DNA from: Dipteris shenzhenensis
Taxonomy: Eukaryota; Polypodiophyta; Polypodiopsida; Gleicheniales
DNA length: 64,000 nt
Assembly (NCBI GenBank): GCA_047967505.1
Contig: CM106538.1
Direction: 5' to 3' (one strand)
The position numbers and the translations under genes are program-made. Below the pieces are notes generated by a model that was not told the origin of the DNA, did not search any database, and saw only the letters and a program-made list of their open reading frames with translations. Positions 11,635-24,102 of this stretch are shown here, one piece after another (within the stretch, counting starts at the first letter, position 1; the number at the start of each line of letters is the position of its first letter).

Positions 11635-12605
11635 GTAGCTTGGGGGTGGACCTTCTCTGAGAAAGGCATCCCATGAAAAGAGCTATAGTGACTTCTCAAT
11701 GAGACCCTTAAGCTTGTACTGAAGCATCTCATAGCTTCTTCTATAATCCTCTAGAGCCCATGCAAGCATCTGCTTATCTTTGCAGTCAAGTTGTTGGTCA
11801 TCCGCATGCTAGAATGTTTCCCAACCCTCTTATCAAAGCGGGATACTTGTAGTCCATGGCAATAAGAACAAGCATGGCCACTCAAACATTCGGGATTGAC
11901 TACAATGCTAGTGGAATAGGAACCTTTCAAATGAGCATTGAACATCAAGGTTTGTGAGCAAACTCTGATCCTCACCATGGAATTTTGAAGTAGCCTCATC
12001 TATCCCCTTTGCTATTTTCTCAGCCATACTCATCAGACCTGCAAAGATAACAAGAATACGAATTAAGAAAAATGAAGTACGAAATAGCAATCAGCCTCTC
12101 AAAATTCACAGAATAGATGTGTCTAAAAATTGACATCACCATGCTCAAAGCTATCTGTACTCGTCTCCATAGACTCCCTTAACGCACAACCGTCACTACC
12201 ACCCTCAGCCATTTTTGGTCAATCGAAAAATTCAACTACACAATGCATTTGCTGCAACAAACAACAAGCTCCCCCTCCTCTTTTATATGCATATTGAAGG
12301 TGAATATTTAGAAAGGCATCCATAACCAAACCATGGTGCATGCCTCTACTCAAACTCTCTTCCATATCCACCACAAAAATGCTAAAATACAGTGAGCCAC
12401 ACCAACATGACTCAGTTACCCACCAAAACATGCTCAAAATAGCGCAACAACATTGATGTCATTGGAGATTTGATAAGAATCACCCAACTACCATTTTCGA
12501 GGGAATCTTGTACTAGAAGAGCATCCACCTGAGAATAGGCATCCACGTCATCAAGAATGATGAGGAGTTTTCTTCCACGGAGATGCTGTGTTGTTATCTC
12601 TTTGC
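11635..12605 (-). pseudogene. NB-LRR (NLR) gene fragments: kinase-2/RNBS-B and RNBS-D
   Basis: Two minus-strand blocks read as parts of a plant NB-ARC domain in the correct order. At about 12590-12440 the frame gives HLRGRKLLIILDDVDAYSQV, then ...LENGSWVILIKS. This is the kinase-2 (Walker B) LLIILDDVD motif followed by the RNBS-B 'GSxVIL' strand. At about 11730-11640 the frame gives MLQYKLKGLIEKSL, a stop, then LFSWDAFLREGPPPSY, which matches the RNBS-D/ARC1 pattern 'L-x-x-x-E-S-L-x-LF-x-W-x-AF'. The Asp ending LDDVD favours the TIR class. No P-loop is visible upstream and no LRR downstream. The blocks are about 700 bp apart, with stops, so the gene is dead and interrupted. Confidence 0.6.
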
Positions 12606-13680
12606 CATGTTGATATCAATGGCCCGCATCAATGCGAGTAACCTCCCATGCAATGAAAAAGGAGAGGGCAAACAAGGATAAACATTAAACAAGGTAACCT
12701 CCCATGCAAGAAATCCATGCAATGAAAATGGAGAGAGCAGACGAGGAGAAATCGAATAGGGATTTGATGCATGGAGAAGCATGCGAGACAACAAGCGAGT
12801 AGAGGGAATGATCTAGCCAATGTAGGAACAACACGTGGGGATGCATGTAGGGCACCAGGCCGTGACAAATGCATGATAATTTTTGTGAACAAATTAAACA
12901 AACAAAAATGAATTTCTCATCTAATAGTAGCCTTCACTATGACTTGCGCACACGGCAAGCCAAAAAATACAATTAAAAAAGCATTATATGTGGGTATTCA
13001 CAACGAAGAATCCAATTCTCCACTATAGCACTACCTCCTAGGAGACAATGCTAATAAAGGGGGGCATTAAAGAGGGAAGGGGCAGTGTGATACCTCACCA
13101 ACATGGAGGGATTTGTTAACGATTTACCATCAAGCCACTATGGGTTCTAGCTAGTGAGCTCCATCGTGCTTTCTCATCTATGATATTTCTCTCTCTACAT
13201 ACTAGCTTTCTCGATCTCCCTCTAGAATGCTCTCCTAGCCCAATGCATGCCATGTGGACCTCCTAGAATGCCAAGTGTCCGAGCCACCATGGGTTCTAGC
13301 TAGTGAGCTCCATAGTACTACCATGGATTATGTACATCACACCTTATGGGTCCTCTTATGTGGAAGGGTGGCACATGGTCATGCCCTACCACCTCAACCC
13401 TGGGCCTTATGCACACCATATTTTATTATAATATTGCCACACATACAAGCACACACACATATTTATCCCTTTTACTTTGGTCAAATTTATCCATAACAAT
13501 ACATACATACATATGTATGTATATTTGGAGGTAATTCATAAATCTCTAATTTAGATTTTTTCAAATTTTAAAATGGATAGTGAAACCTTATGCCTCTAAA
13601 GTGAGGAATTTAAGAAAGGCCTCTCTAACAACCTTGCATCACTAACAATGTGCCCAATCCTTTTCATCATGACAAACATG
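12606..13680. repeat. Non-coding stretch with short direct repeats
   Basis: Two imperfect copies of a block beginning GTAACCTCCCATGCAA lie at about 12640 and 12690. Two copies of TGGGTTCTAGCTAGTGAGCT lie at about 13140 and 13288. Short (CA)n-like and ATAC/ATGT-rich runs occur at about 13430-13525. No gene was recognised. Confidence 0.6.
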
Positions 13681-13685
13681 AGTGC

Positions 13686-15785
13686 AATTTTTTTAACAGA
13701 GAAAAGTCCCAGGAGATTCTTCGGTGGGGTGCATTGGTAGGCTTCAGGTGGATCCCGAGTGGCCAGTCGACGAGGTACTTGGGATGCCGTGTGGGCATTG
13801 ACATCTCCGTAGAGCAACAGATAGCCTCGGTCCTCGAGAGCATGAGGCACAAGCTTCTTTCCTCAAGCTCAACCAAACTCTCTCTGGTAGCAGGTAGGGC
13901 CTTGGTGGCTAACCAGGTCCTATTGGCCTTAGCTTGGTACATAGCCTCTTGCTGGTGTTGCATGGGACAGTTGAGACGCTTGGTTCGTAACTTCCTTTGG
14001 GCAGGATCAAATGACATTCGCAATGCTAGTGCTAGAGTTGCGTGGCAGACAGTGATACTACCACAGGCACAGAAGGCTTGGGTATTATAGATCCAGAGAT
14101 GTAGAGCAGAGCCCTATTGGGCAATTTGATAGTCAGGGGTCTCACTTCAGGCATGGAGCCCTAGAAACTTCTCTTGCAGCACGGTCTCTTGAGGAACACC
14201 CCCCACACAAGTGGTCAGTGGCAGTCATCCCACAGGTGGATCTTTCCGGAGGCCCCTCTCACGAGGAAGGGCTCACCCCTAATGAGGAGTCTCTTGAGGG
14301 TCTGGCAATGGATCTCAGGAGGTCTCATCTGAGTCAGCCCCCAGTATGTAAAGGAGTTTGCACGCTAGCCGCTTATCTGGCACCCGAAGGTTAGAGACCA
14401 TGATGGTTTGATGCCAAGGCAGTACCTACACATTGGCTGGGCATAGTGGGACAGCGGCCCCCACACCCTGCGGACATGGTCTAGACTCCCAGTAGAGGCA
14501 GAGGCATGATTGGAGGTCCTTTCTCATCTAAGAGGGGCCAGCCAGAGGATGGTGGAGATAGAGATAGCTATTCTAGACTCTTGGAGGGAGGGACTCCAGG
14601 TTTTCACTCCAACACACTAGCTAGGACAACTGTCTAGGATGGGTGTACCTCTAAGGATGCAGCTGTGCATGTAGTTGCCAACCCCCTTGAGCATGTGGTT
14701 CTATGATGTGGGACCGGGCGGGCTATTGCAGCCCTAGATCACAGGGGATCATGAGATGGACAGGGTGTTAGGCTAGGTGGGTTGGCAAAGGGTTAGAGTA
14801 GTGGGACATTTGGGCAAGGAGTGGTCAATCGACCGTCAATCGACCCTTCTTGCATCATAGAACTAGATGCCCCTCACTGGAGACTATGGTTATGGGAGGG
14901 TCACCCTCTCAGTGAAATATAGTGGGACCCCAGATTGTGGTTATGGCTGATCAGAGTAGGTCTCTCAAAGAGAGTGGAGGAGGTGCCTTTCTTCTCGTGC
15001 ACCACACAGATAGGACGTCGCCTCTAGATGGATGCAATGGCCTAGACCTCTTCATGGGAGGGACACTGGATTGCACAGTAGTGCCCGAGGAGTTTAGATC
15101 CAGATTTTGGGCCTGCCTATGGTCTAGCCTGCGTCCATGGAGGATATCCTATTTCTTCTGTATGGTCACATGGAGGTCTCCTAGTGGGCCCGTGGCTTGA
15201 GCAGATGTGGGTGGATGGTAGCTGCCACAGATGTACAGTCAGAGTTATGGAGACTATTCCTTACTGCTTATGAAGCTGCCTAGTAGCTCAGAGGATCTGG
15301 CTCAGAGCGCTTTAAATTGTGGCATGGCTTCAAAGCACACCGAGAGATTTCACGTGGGGTATGGGAGCTTGGCTTACAGAGGGGGGCCATGCCTTCTCCA
15401 TAGACACGGCCTCGCTAGCTTATCGGATACAAGGTCAGAGCATTCACAGCATTGAGCTTCACTTGGGTACTAACCCCCTTCTCAGCATCCCCCTCAGTCA
15501 AGAGAGGATAGTGTCTAGGAAACGATGGCCAGCATCACAACCTGGAACATCTGGGTGGCCCGTTGCAGTTGGGTCATGGGCCAGCACCATGTTCCTCTGA
15601 CCACTACACTGGTTGCCATTTGGCAGGATATCATTTATACACTACGATCCATTTGGGAGTGTGGCGTTCCAGGTTCTCGAGCTATCGTGATGATAGGTGG
15701 GCACGTTTCTACAAGGCTTGGCCTGGTCCTCATCCCCCATATACCGCCACTCTTTGTTCCAGTAATTAGCATATCGTACTACATC
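13686..15785 (+). pseudogene. L1-type LINE, 3' half of ORF2 (inverted partner of 16803-19260)
   Basis: The plus strand carries the C-terminal half of a LINE ORF2. Near 13740 it reads GFRWIPSGQSTRYLGCRVGI, then ...GRALVANQVLLALAWYIASC and RRLVRNFLWAGSND. Reading continues with many stops to a tail near 15540-15660 that matches 52850-52980 (SITTWNIWVARCSW versus SITGWHIWTSRCAQ). Homology starts at about 13688, at the exact ORF2 codon where the minus-strand half at 16803-19260 stops. The catalytic RT motifs are therefore in the other half. No intact frame remains. Confidence 0.85.
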
Positions 15786-16096
15786 ACTACATCTTCCTCT
15801 ATGGATAAGACTCCAATATTGCACAAATATCTTCATATAATTTGTAGATGCCTTTTTTGTGTCCACATTTGACAATGCAATGCCTAGCCAAATGGGGCAT
15901 ATATCGTCACTTGCCCTAACCAAAATGAAATCATTTTGCTAGAATTTCAAATTTCCTACCTTTTTTTAAACTATGAATCCTTGTGTTTGAAAAGATAAAC
16001 GTGTGAGTGCTTTAGTTTCTCCAAGATGATCAACCTTGGGCTGCCATGATGCATTCCTTGTTAGCCTAGGTAGTGAGCTGGGATCTCTAGCAACAG

Positions 16097-16800
16097 ATGG
16101 GTTTTCTTTTAGCCCATCTAGAGAAACTAAGAACGAGTTGTACTTTCACATTTCCTCATCTGATGCGATCCTTCAGTGAATGCCAAAATTCTCATCCATC
16201 TCCATTTGTAATTCAAGAGATTCCTGATTTCAAAACATTTGTAAAGGGGTACTTGTGTGAAGGAAAAGAGGCTTTAGTGGGACATTCAAAACCATTACAG
16301 TTTCGGTTTTTCATGCGTGATGGTGATCTAGTGTTTCAATATATGATGCATCCAAAATCAGGTCAATTGAAGCCACTAGAAGGTATTCAATTATGGAAAC
16401 ATGATGCAGAAGATAGAGCAATGCTACCATCAGGAATTCCCAATGATGTTCCTATACGAACATACTTGAATGATAAAGATGTTATAATTTTGGGAATTAA
16501 GAAGCATGTGGAATATTGGAGATCTCATCTTGGTAACAACATAGGAGGGGATTCATACTCAAAGTGGATATCACCTATCATTCAATATTGGGAGACATTG
16601 ATTTCTTGCATCACAAAGCCCACTATACAACATGAGAAACTTAGTCATGACTTTTGGCCGAAGAGCCAATGGAAAGATAGCTTGGTTAATGATGGAGTGG
16701 AAGTAGAAGATGATGAGACTATGGGTTTGGAAGACCTAGAGGACCATTATTGTGGCCCTGCATGTAATAAGCCAAGAGAAGAATTTAAACCAGAGGTGGA
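16097..16800 (+). CDS. Unidentified 240-codon ORF between two LINE halves
   Basis: An open frame runs from ATG 16097 to a stop at 16819. The last few codons (from about 16800) are LINE sequence read backwards. The protein has aromatic-rich blocks (FRFFMRDGDLVFQYMM, KKHVEYWRSHLG, KWISPIIQYWETLISC) and an acidic C-terminal stretch (VEVEDDETMGLEDLED). I do not recognise a family. Its base composition is more AT-rich than the flanking LINE. If the LINE was split by the inversion proposed below, this ORF travelled inside the inverted segment and its 3' end was cut. It could be the tail of a DNA-transposon protein or a host exon. Confidence 0.45.
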
Positions 16801-16802
16801 TG

Positions 16803-19260
16803 GAAAGAAAACTGACTAATTTGCCCCAGTCCATCCTTGCCCCTGAGGTGGTGTAATAAACCTCAAGAGCCCCCCTGACCGCATCCAAGCTCTCCTTCGA
16901 ACCCTCCACATACAAGGCTGGATCATCTACAAACTCCGAGTCTAGAAGCTCCTCCTCTTGTCTGATTGGTAGCCTCATCCCTCTGAGGCCAACCATCTGC
17001 AACCTCAGGAAATATCCCAACGCCTCTGCGACAAAGAGAAAGAGGAAGGGAGCTAGTGGGCAGCCCTGTCTCATGGAGCAGGTGAGCGGGAAGGCGTCCC
17101 CGGTGAACCCACCAATCAACATCTGACTGGAACTCCCTGCATACAAGGCAGAGACCCCTCTGATCCACCTTTCTGAGAAGCCTAATCTTTGCATCGTGCC
17201 CTCCAAGAAGGACCACTCTACCCGATCATAGGCCTTCTCAAAATCCAGCAGTAAGATCGCAAGGGGCTATGCCTCCTCCCTAGCCCACCAATCCAGCACC
17301 TCCCAAAAGGTGAAGATGTTTTCGAGGATGCTATGCTCCTAAACAAAACTTGTCTACATGTTGTGGATGATGTCGACTAGATGGGGTCATAGCCGCAAAC
17401 TCAAGACCTTGGCTAATATCTTGTATGCAGTGTCTAGCAGAGTGATCGATCTCCACTATCAAATGTCCGAGCGGTTCCCTCCCTTCGTGATCAAACAAAT
17501 CCAGCCTCTACTCAGGGATGGTGGGAGTGCTCTTGAGTCAAAGATCTCTTGAAAGGCCAACCAAATGGGGGTGTGCACAATGGGCCAAAAGCTCTTGAAG
17601 AAAACCAGGGATAGTCCGTCCTCCCCTGGGCACTTATGAGTCAGAAGTGCCCTAAGAGCTTCCCGAAGCTCGTCATCTGTAAAGGGAGAATCCAATTGGC
17701 TACTCATGCCCTGAGAGACCACAGCTAGGACATGCTCCCATACCTCCTCACGGGCTCTCGCACATGGGGGGACTCCTCCTCTGCCTGAAAAAGGTGTCGA
17801 TAGAAATTCGAAGGCAACTCCATAATTTCATGAGGGTCCGAAACCACCCTGCCGCTAGCATCTCTTAATCTCTGCAACTGGGCACCTGCGGACCTAGGCC
17901 TCATGGCCTGAAAGAGCTAGCAGCTCATCCTATCCCCCTGCTATACCCAACGAGCATGAGCTAAATGATAAGAATACTCAGCTCTCCTCAACTCCGTGTC
18001 TTGAAGCTATAGACGTGCACACTCATATTTATTAGAGCAAGCCATTGGGACTCTGTGTCTTGCTCCTTGAGATGCTCAATGAAGGCTAAGTCATGCCTCA
18101 AAGCTTTCTCTCTCTCTTGAAGGTAAAAACGACGGTGGAAGCCTGGGTGCATAGCTCATCACTGCTCCTCTGAATTGCCTGAGCTATCCAAGATGCCCAG
18201 CCACCCTCCGGAGTGTCCTCTAGCTGCTGCACCTTCTCCTCCTACATCAGTGCATTTGGGATGCGAACCCCCTCTGTGGGAACCCTCAACAGGGTTGCTC
18301 CAAATGAAGCACAATCGGTGAGTGGTCTGAGAGGGTAATCCCTACAAGAATGCCAATGGAACCACCTCTATGCATGGCCCAATCATGAACATAGGATAGC
18401 CTCTCAAGCAATCCATCATGCCGACACTAGTCAAAGGAGAAACTAATACTGCCATGGGTCGTGGAGAACTTAGCCTCCCTCCAGGGGTCCCTGCCATAGA
18501 CCAAAAAGATAAACTGCTCCCAAGTACTCTTCTCTACCACGGGCATCTCGAAGAAAGAAGCACCCCCTTGTTTGTCTTCTCCGAACTCAAGATTTTTGAA
18601 GTCCCCTCCAACAATCCACTAGTCTACATCAGGGAGACAATCGGTCAAGTGCCTCCAAAAGGCTAGACGTTGCTATCTACAAGTTGGGGCATACACGTTC
18701 AGGATCCCAATCCTAGAATCTCTTGTCCGTAATCCCATCTAGACTCCTTTGCCTGTAATGTGCTCCCATTGGTCATACACCTTTGATGCAACTGCCTACG
18801 AGACTAAAATGCAAACCCCTCCACTCCTTCCCAATGTAGGAGACCAGATCTCTGGGCCTCTCCCAAGAAGGACATGGTGTCTACGTCTGATGTTCGAGGC
18901 AAAAAACATATGGTCTCTGTAACTCCTGATGAAGTAACATGCTGGGGTTGCTAACATGCCCGATCGTGAAGTCTATGCACTTTCCAACTCACCATGATCT
19001 AGCTCATGGGGAGGTGGAAAGCAAGGCTCTCTTGTGCGAAGGAGCTTGCACTACAACCTCTAACTTTTGTGACTTTGCCAGTGGTTCGAAGGGGGAGTAG
19101 TCCAAATCCACTCGGCGCCGAACTAGTGGTGTAGCTGGCTTGATGCCTACCTTAATGGCCCACTGCATCAAGAAGGAGGCCTCGACTCCAAGCCTATCTA
19201 CGCACTGCTATAGCATCCAATTTGATGCCTGCTTAAGTTGAACCTCACGACCTAGGTGAA
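16803..19260 (-). pseudogene. L1-type LINE, ORF1 end plus 5' half of ORF2
   Basis: The minus strand contains the end of ORF1 (about 19260-19000, ending HKRALLSTSP and a stop), the ORF2 start, a degraded endonuclease and the first half of reverse transcriptase. The ORF1 stop and ORF2 ATG overlap as ATGA, as in the copy at 48766. RT signatures are ELREALRALLTHKCPGEDGL (about 17660), SMRQGCPLAPFLFLFVAEAL (about 17070) and the active site SEFVDDPALYV (YxDD as FVDD, about 16935). Coding homology stops at about 16803 after MDWGKLVSFL. Numerous frameshifts and stops are present. The missing second half lies inverted at 13686-15785. Confidence 0.85.
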
Positions 19261-19559
19261 GCACACAAACATGGAAGAATTATTCATGCACCAAGAGGGG
19301 CTATGGGACGAAACCACATTGAAGGATGGGCAACACTTTTGCTCTCTCTGCCATAATTGCATTAAAAACTAAAACTTGCCTAAATTTTGCTCTAGGAGGA
19401 CATGCTTTGTGGAAGAGACCAAGTACACTTCCATGCTGAACAAAGTTGAGGAGAGACTCATCTCCATACGAATACCATTCGAGCAAATCCATCAACTAAC
19501 GTATGCAAGGTAGCTTTGCCTACATGGAAGCATCGTAAATGTGTTTGTAGATGTGGAGC

Positions 19560-22500
19560 ATGCCCAAACATTCCTGCCTCAGTTCATCGATGATAGTGAG
19601 ACGATTATAGTTGCAATCAAGCGGCGCATGTGATACAATCACAACTACACTAGTGGCCTGGTGCATCCAAACATTACCATGCATGTGCTGCATGAGTTGT
19701 TGGAAAGCCCACTTTACAAGAAAACAATGTTCAAATTAACTAATTGTTGTTAACACATATAAACAACATGCAAAATACTGAGTGCGAGCAAAGCAACCCT
19801 AGAGACACACGTCAAGATGAGCGTGTTGACGAATGCAACAGCACAGACCCATTGGTTCATGGGATATACACATCCCAGTAGGTAGTCGATTTCGAGGACA
19901 AAACAATTGTAGTTGCCCCTTCAGAGGGGTCCAAACCTCTTAGCGTGTTCTATGACAAGAATTGCAAGGAGTTGGGATTTCCAACACTTTTCTTTGGAAG
20001 CAAGAGGAAGTATAGCACACGCCCAAGGATAAGTTGTCAAGACATTGTGAAATGGGAAATAAAAAACAAGGACCACCAGTTCGCATTCTCCATTGAGAAT
20101 TTGTTCTTCAAGACCATGAAAGTGCTTGTGCGGCAGATTCTTTCCTTGAGCTGAATTCGAATGGCAAAAGTGCAAATGCAAGGAATACACCTCCAAGTAG
20201 AAACCGCACTTGTCGACACAAACATAAAACAACTTCTAAAGTCAAGAATAGGCTATAGGGACTTCGTTTGTTTGCACACATCAGCGAATTACACGCAAAA
20301 ACTCAAAAAAAATCTATTCACCATGCTAAGGCAGCTAGGTCCCCTGACTTTTTTCGTCACTTTCTCGGCAGCAGCAAAAAAGAGGTGGGAACCTCTACTG
20401 TCTTGCTTGCATGAGCTACGTGATGAGATAGCCCAAAAATCAACCACAAATGCTTTGAATGACATGCAACACATGATCAGGTTAGACCTAATCACGACAG
20501 CACAATATTATGCACACAAGTTCCAAGCATTGAAGACACTGATCCACAAGGACGAAACCATAGTAGGCCCAATAAAGGACTACTTCTCCATCATAGAGTT
20601 CCAAAACAAGGAAAGCCAACACGACCATGGGCTGCTAACACACCAAAGCCTTGGCATTGCAATGATAGTGTAATTGCAAATTATGTCGACAACCACATTG
20701 CAACAAACATTTCGAAGTTGCCAACACATCTCCAAAACATTAAAACCCACAACCACAAGAAGACATGCACCAAAAGAGGCAAAAAATGCTGGTTTGGGTT
20801 TCCCGACCACCCATTGGAAAAACATGCATCTTGCAACCATTCCAAAAGGAGCCATTCCAACACATTTACAAAAGAAAATACAAAGCAACCCATGCAATTT
20901 CATTGGTCAAAGAAACAAGGACGATTGATCTCAAAACATTACTCTTGCAACTAAGCATGATGGAGGAAGAGTACATTCTCGCCCTTCAGAGTAGTATTGA
21001 TGAACCAACATTGTTCTTGCAAAGGGAGCCAAAAGACATATACACAAACAACTTCAACACAACAATTTCAAAACTGTAGGAGGCAAATACAGACATTCAG
21101 TTTGTCAACAATCCTCATGGGGCAACATCGTACTGCACATCCTACATTACAAAAATAGATAAAGAAACAAATGAGGCAGTGAAATCAGCAATCGCACAAA
21201 GCATTGAGAACAACGTTCCAGCAAATGAGCACATCTGAAACGTTGGAAAACACAATTTTGAACACGCAACACATAAGCGCTCAACTGGCAATCTACCTTT
21301 GCTTGTCACTGCCTCTGACCAATGCAACAAGAAAATTTACATAAACACAAGCCCGCTCGACAAAAGAAGAAAAGACAGAGTGAACTCTAAAAGCTAGAGC
21401 CAAAAAGCATAGACATATTCTTCGATTCGAAATACATCAAGCGTGGCAATGCCTTGCAAAGCACATGCCTAGCTGCTTTCGTGAGTGAATACAACTATAG
21501 GAACGGCACAACAAAGGAAAGGAAGAGATAAAAAATAATACAATTTAACAACTACAACAAGCACACAAAGCCAGAGGACCACTATAGGGAGCTATGCCTT
21601 CTATACTTGCCATTTCAAGCACACGAGCACTCCCTCGACGGAGATGAATCAACTTGCCATGACAGAGGAAAAATACAACAAATTGAAGATTCTCAAAAAC
21701 ATGCTCGAAAGCAATGACAGCAAAACTCCCAGCTCAACCTCCCAGCTCAACCTCCACAATGTCAGTCGCAACTGCAAGGACATGAAAGTTTGATTTACAT
21801 ATAGAGATGCACACAGCCAAGAACACAAACCCATCGCAACTAAACTACCAGCAACTTGACAAGGTACTACCAAACTCACTGTACTACAAGATGTACCACT
21901 AGGCAAACCATGAGCAGCGGGCAATCGTGCATGACATCCGCTTGAAGAAACGATTGTGTCAGGAGGAAAGAATACACTTGCTCCTGTCTGGCAATGCAGG
22001 TTTTAGCAAAACATTTGCTACCCTGCTTGTTGTGCAAGCACTAAAATACGTGTACTCACACAGGGAGATTAGTGACAGTTAGTTGCCACGTGCACTCTAA
22101 TTGGCATACATTGGGAAAGCAACAAGGGGGATAGGGGGAAGCACAATACGTGCTGCGTTACACCTACCGCTGCTAAGCACGTACACATCACTCTCTGTAG
22201 GGAAGCTCCAAAACGTCTCCACACAATACAAAAATGTAGAGCTGCTTGTCATTGACAAGATTTCAATGGTTGGGATAAACACTTTTGTCGCAGTGGACAT
22301 GGTCATGCATGAAATAAAACACAACCATGGCAAACCATTTGGGGGAGTCAATGTTCGGTCGACCTTTTCCAAGCAAGCCCAATAAAAGATTCTTGGGTAT
22401 TCTCTCAACAACCGAAACAAACAACAATACTCGGTTCCTATTGGAGAACACACATGCATTACTGTGAGCTGAACAAACCTATGAGACAACAAACTTGACC

Positions 22501-22735
22501 TTTCCTTGACCTACTAAACAAAATACGAGTGGGAGAACAAATAGATGAGGACATCTCAACGATAAACAAGTTGTACAACAAAACAATTCCGGGATCAGAA
22601 CATACATCGTGGGTGACTTTAATATCGACTTCCAAAAAAACTCTACAAGAAAAACAAGTATCATAGATTTCATGCGAACAAAAGGGATGACGCAACTCCT
22701 CACAGTACCCACAACTATCCACAAAAGTACCCTAA
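19560..22735 (+). pseudogene. Helitron Rep/PIF1-helicase remnant
   Basis: Plus-strand pieces appear in Helitron order. An N-terminal segment lies near 19690 (LVHPNITMHVLHELLESPLY). It is followed by PLSVFYDKNCKELGFPTLFF (about 19925) and the Helitron_like_N domain (20325-20640). There the HUH motif reads QHDHGLL, with Asp in place of the middle hydrophobic residue. A Cys/His segment follows (KTCTKRGKKCWFGFP, about 20760-20810). The Rep tyrosine motif region is at about 21085-21170 (NTDIQFVN...SYCTSYITK), with two Tyr kept. The PIF1 helicase has Walker A as GNAGFSKTF and Walker B as VIDKISMVG, the catalytic Glu having become Lys. The tail LLNKIRVGEQIDEDI is near 22510. Several stops and frameshifts are present. 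The Helitron termini (5' TC, 3' hairpin-CTRR) were not located. Confidence 0.85.
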
Positions 22736-23003
22736 GACCACATATGGACAAAGGCAAAAAGCCTGGATACAAGGCATAGAACCAAGTTCATGTATTGGTT
22801 CGACCACTCATGCATATACACTATCTTTAGCCTCAACAATAGACAAGAAAAAACATCTGATGATGGACAACAAAAATGAAGACAATGAAGAAGACAAGAC
22901 AGAAAATGAAACAAACATTTCAACACACCATAAAGACCTCCAAGGCAGGCCATTTGAACAAAGTTCAACCTTGTCTTTTTGCTAAAAGCATGTGCCTTTT
23001 ATG

Positions 23004-23227
23004 GAGAAAACAATACATCCATCTTATAAAAAATATAGCTAGCGTCGCTTGCCTTTGATAGGAAATACAACGCATCCATCTTAGTTAGCTTTTTGCCTTG
23101 TCATAAGTGCTAAAAATATTTTGCGATATAGTTAGCTTTGATTGCTTTCTTACTGCCTTTCATATAGAATACAACACATCCATCTTAGTTAGCTTTTTGC
23201 TTTGTCATGAGTCCTAAAAATATTTTG
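23004..23227. repeat. Roughly 104-bp imperfect tandem repeats
   Basis: The block ATACAACxCATCCATCTTAG followed by TTAGCTTTTTGCxTTGTCAT occurs at about 23064 and 23168. A third, more diverged copy lies near 23010 (ACAATACATCCATCTTA). The repeats lie 0.3 kb downstream of the Helitron coding relic and might be its 3' non-coding part; that link is inference. Confidence 0.75.
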
Positions 23228-24097
23228 GGAGGCAGTACCCACACACACTTGTGAGCTCTTCATAGTGTCCCCTCTATTAGTCCCTCTGGCTCACCTCCTC
23301 CCCCCTTTATACATCTCCCCCTTGGTTTAATCATGCACTTGCCATCTTCCTTTTCACCCATCTTCCTTTTCTCCATGACTAATAGTCCCCTAACTAATGT
23401 GTTTTTTGAATTTTCATTGGCAATGGCTCCTAGATGTTTAAAAAATCATAATTCACTATGTTTAACTTTGAATCAAGCATCACTCATCAAATAGAGAGAT
23501 AAAATTCCAAAGAAGATTGTTCAATGAAGCAAATATTAGATATTGAATGAAGCATTTTTTCTAAAATCATTGTGTTAACGAGAGTCCAAGTCAACAGTGT
23601 GTATACCTTTGTCTTTTCTACATTTACACAATGGAATACAATCATCAAAGTGTTAGCTCATGTTGATTACACGTCTTTATCCTGCAAGATTTGCTTGTAG
23701 GTTTTCTTAGTTTCTTCCTTACTCTTGTGCTCTCTTCCCCCTTCCCCCCTTCATTTGTAAAAAAAGTCCTCACTACCCCCTCCACTAGCTCCCTTGTCAT
23801 TATGCCATTTTTGCTCTTGCTAATGCTATTTCAACTTTTGACTCTTCAAAAACTAGGCACATGTTGGTCCATTTGATTTGACATTTTTGGAGATTGTTGC
23901 AAGAGTCTTAGTTTTTTAAATTCCAAGACATGGAACGGATTGGAACAGCCTCAAATTCCTTATATGTTGTTGTTATGGAAGGAGAGAGAGTACGAAGAGT
24001 ACCTTGATCCTAGTTCCTTCAATGAATTGGCAACAAGGTGCATATATTTTTTAACGGCACACGCAACTCGACCCCCATATCATGGAATTCCATCCAC
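23228..24097. other. No recognisable gene
   Basis: C/T-rich and AT-rich sequence without a recognisable domain. It forms the left flank of copia element A, whose target duplication starts at 24098. Confidence 0.5.
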
Positions 24098-24102
24098 AAT
24101 GA
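24098..24102. repeat. Target-site duplication AATGA, left copy
   Basis: AATGA directly precedes the LTR. An identical AATGA follows the other LTR at 29609-29613. Five bases is the usual duplication length for plant LTR retrotransposons, so this is an undisturbed insertion. Confidence 0.95.

Noticed and set aside
13686-19260. Twin priming as the cause of the split LINE
   Set aside because: Twin priming would place the inverted 5' segment directly upstream of the sense 3' segment. Here the inverted 5' half lies beyond the LINE 3' end.
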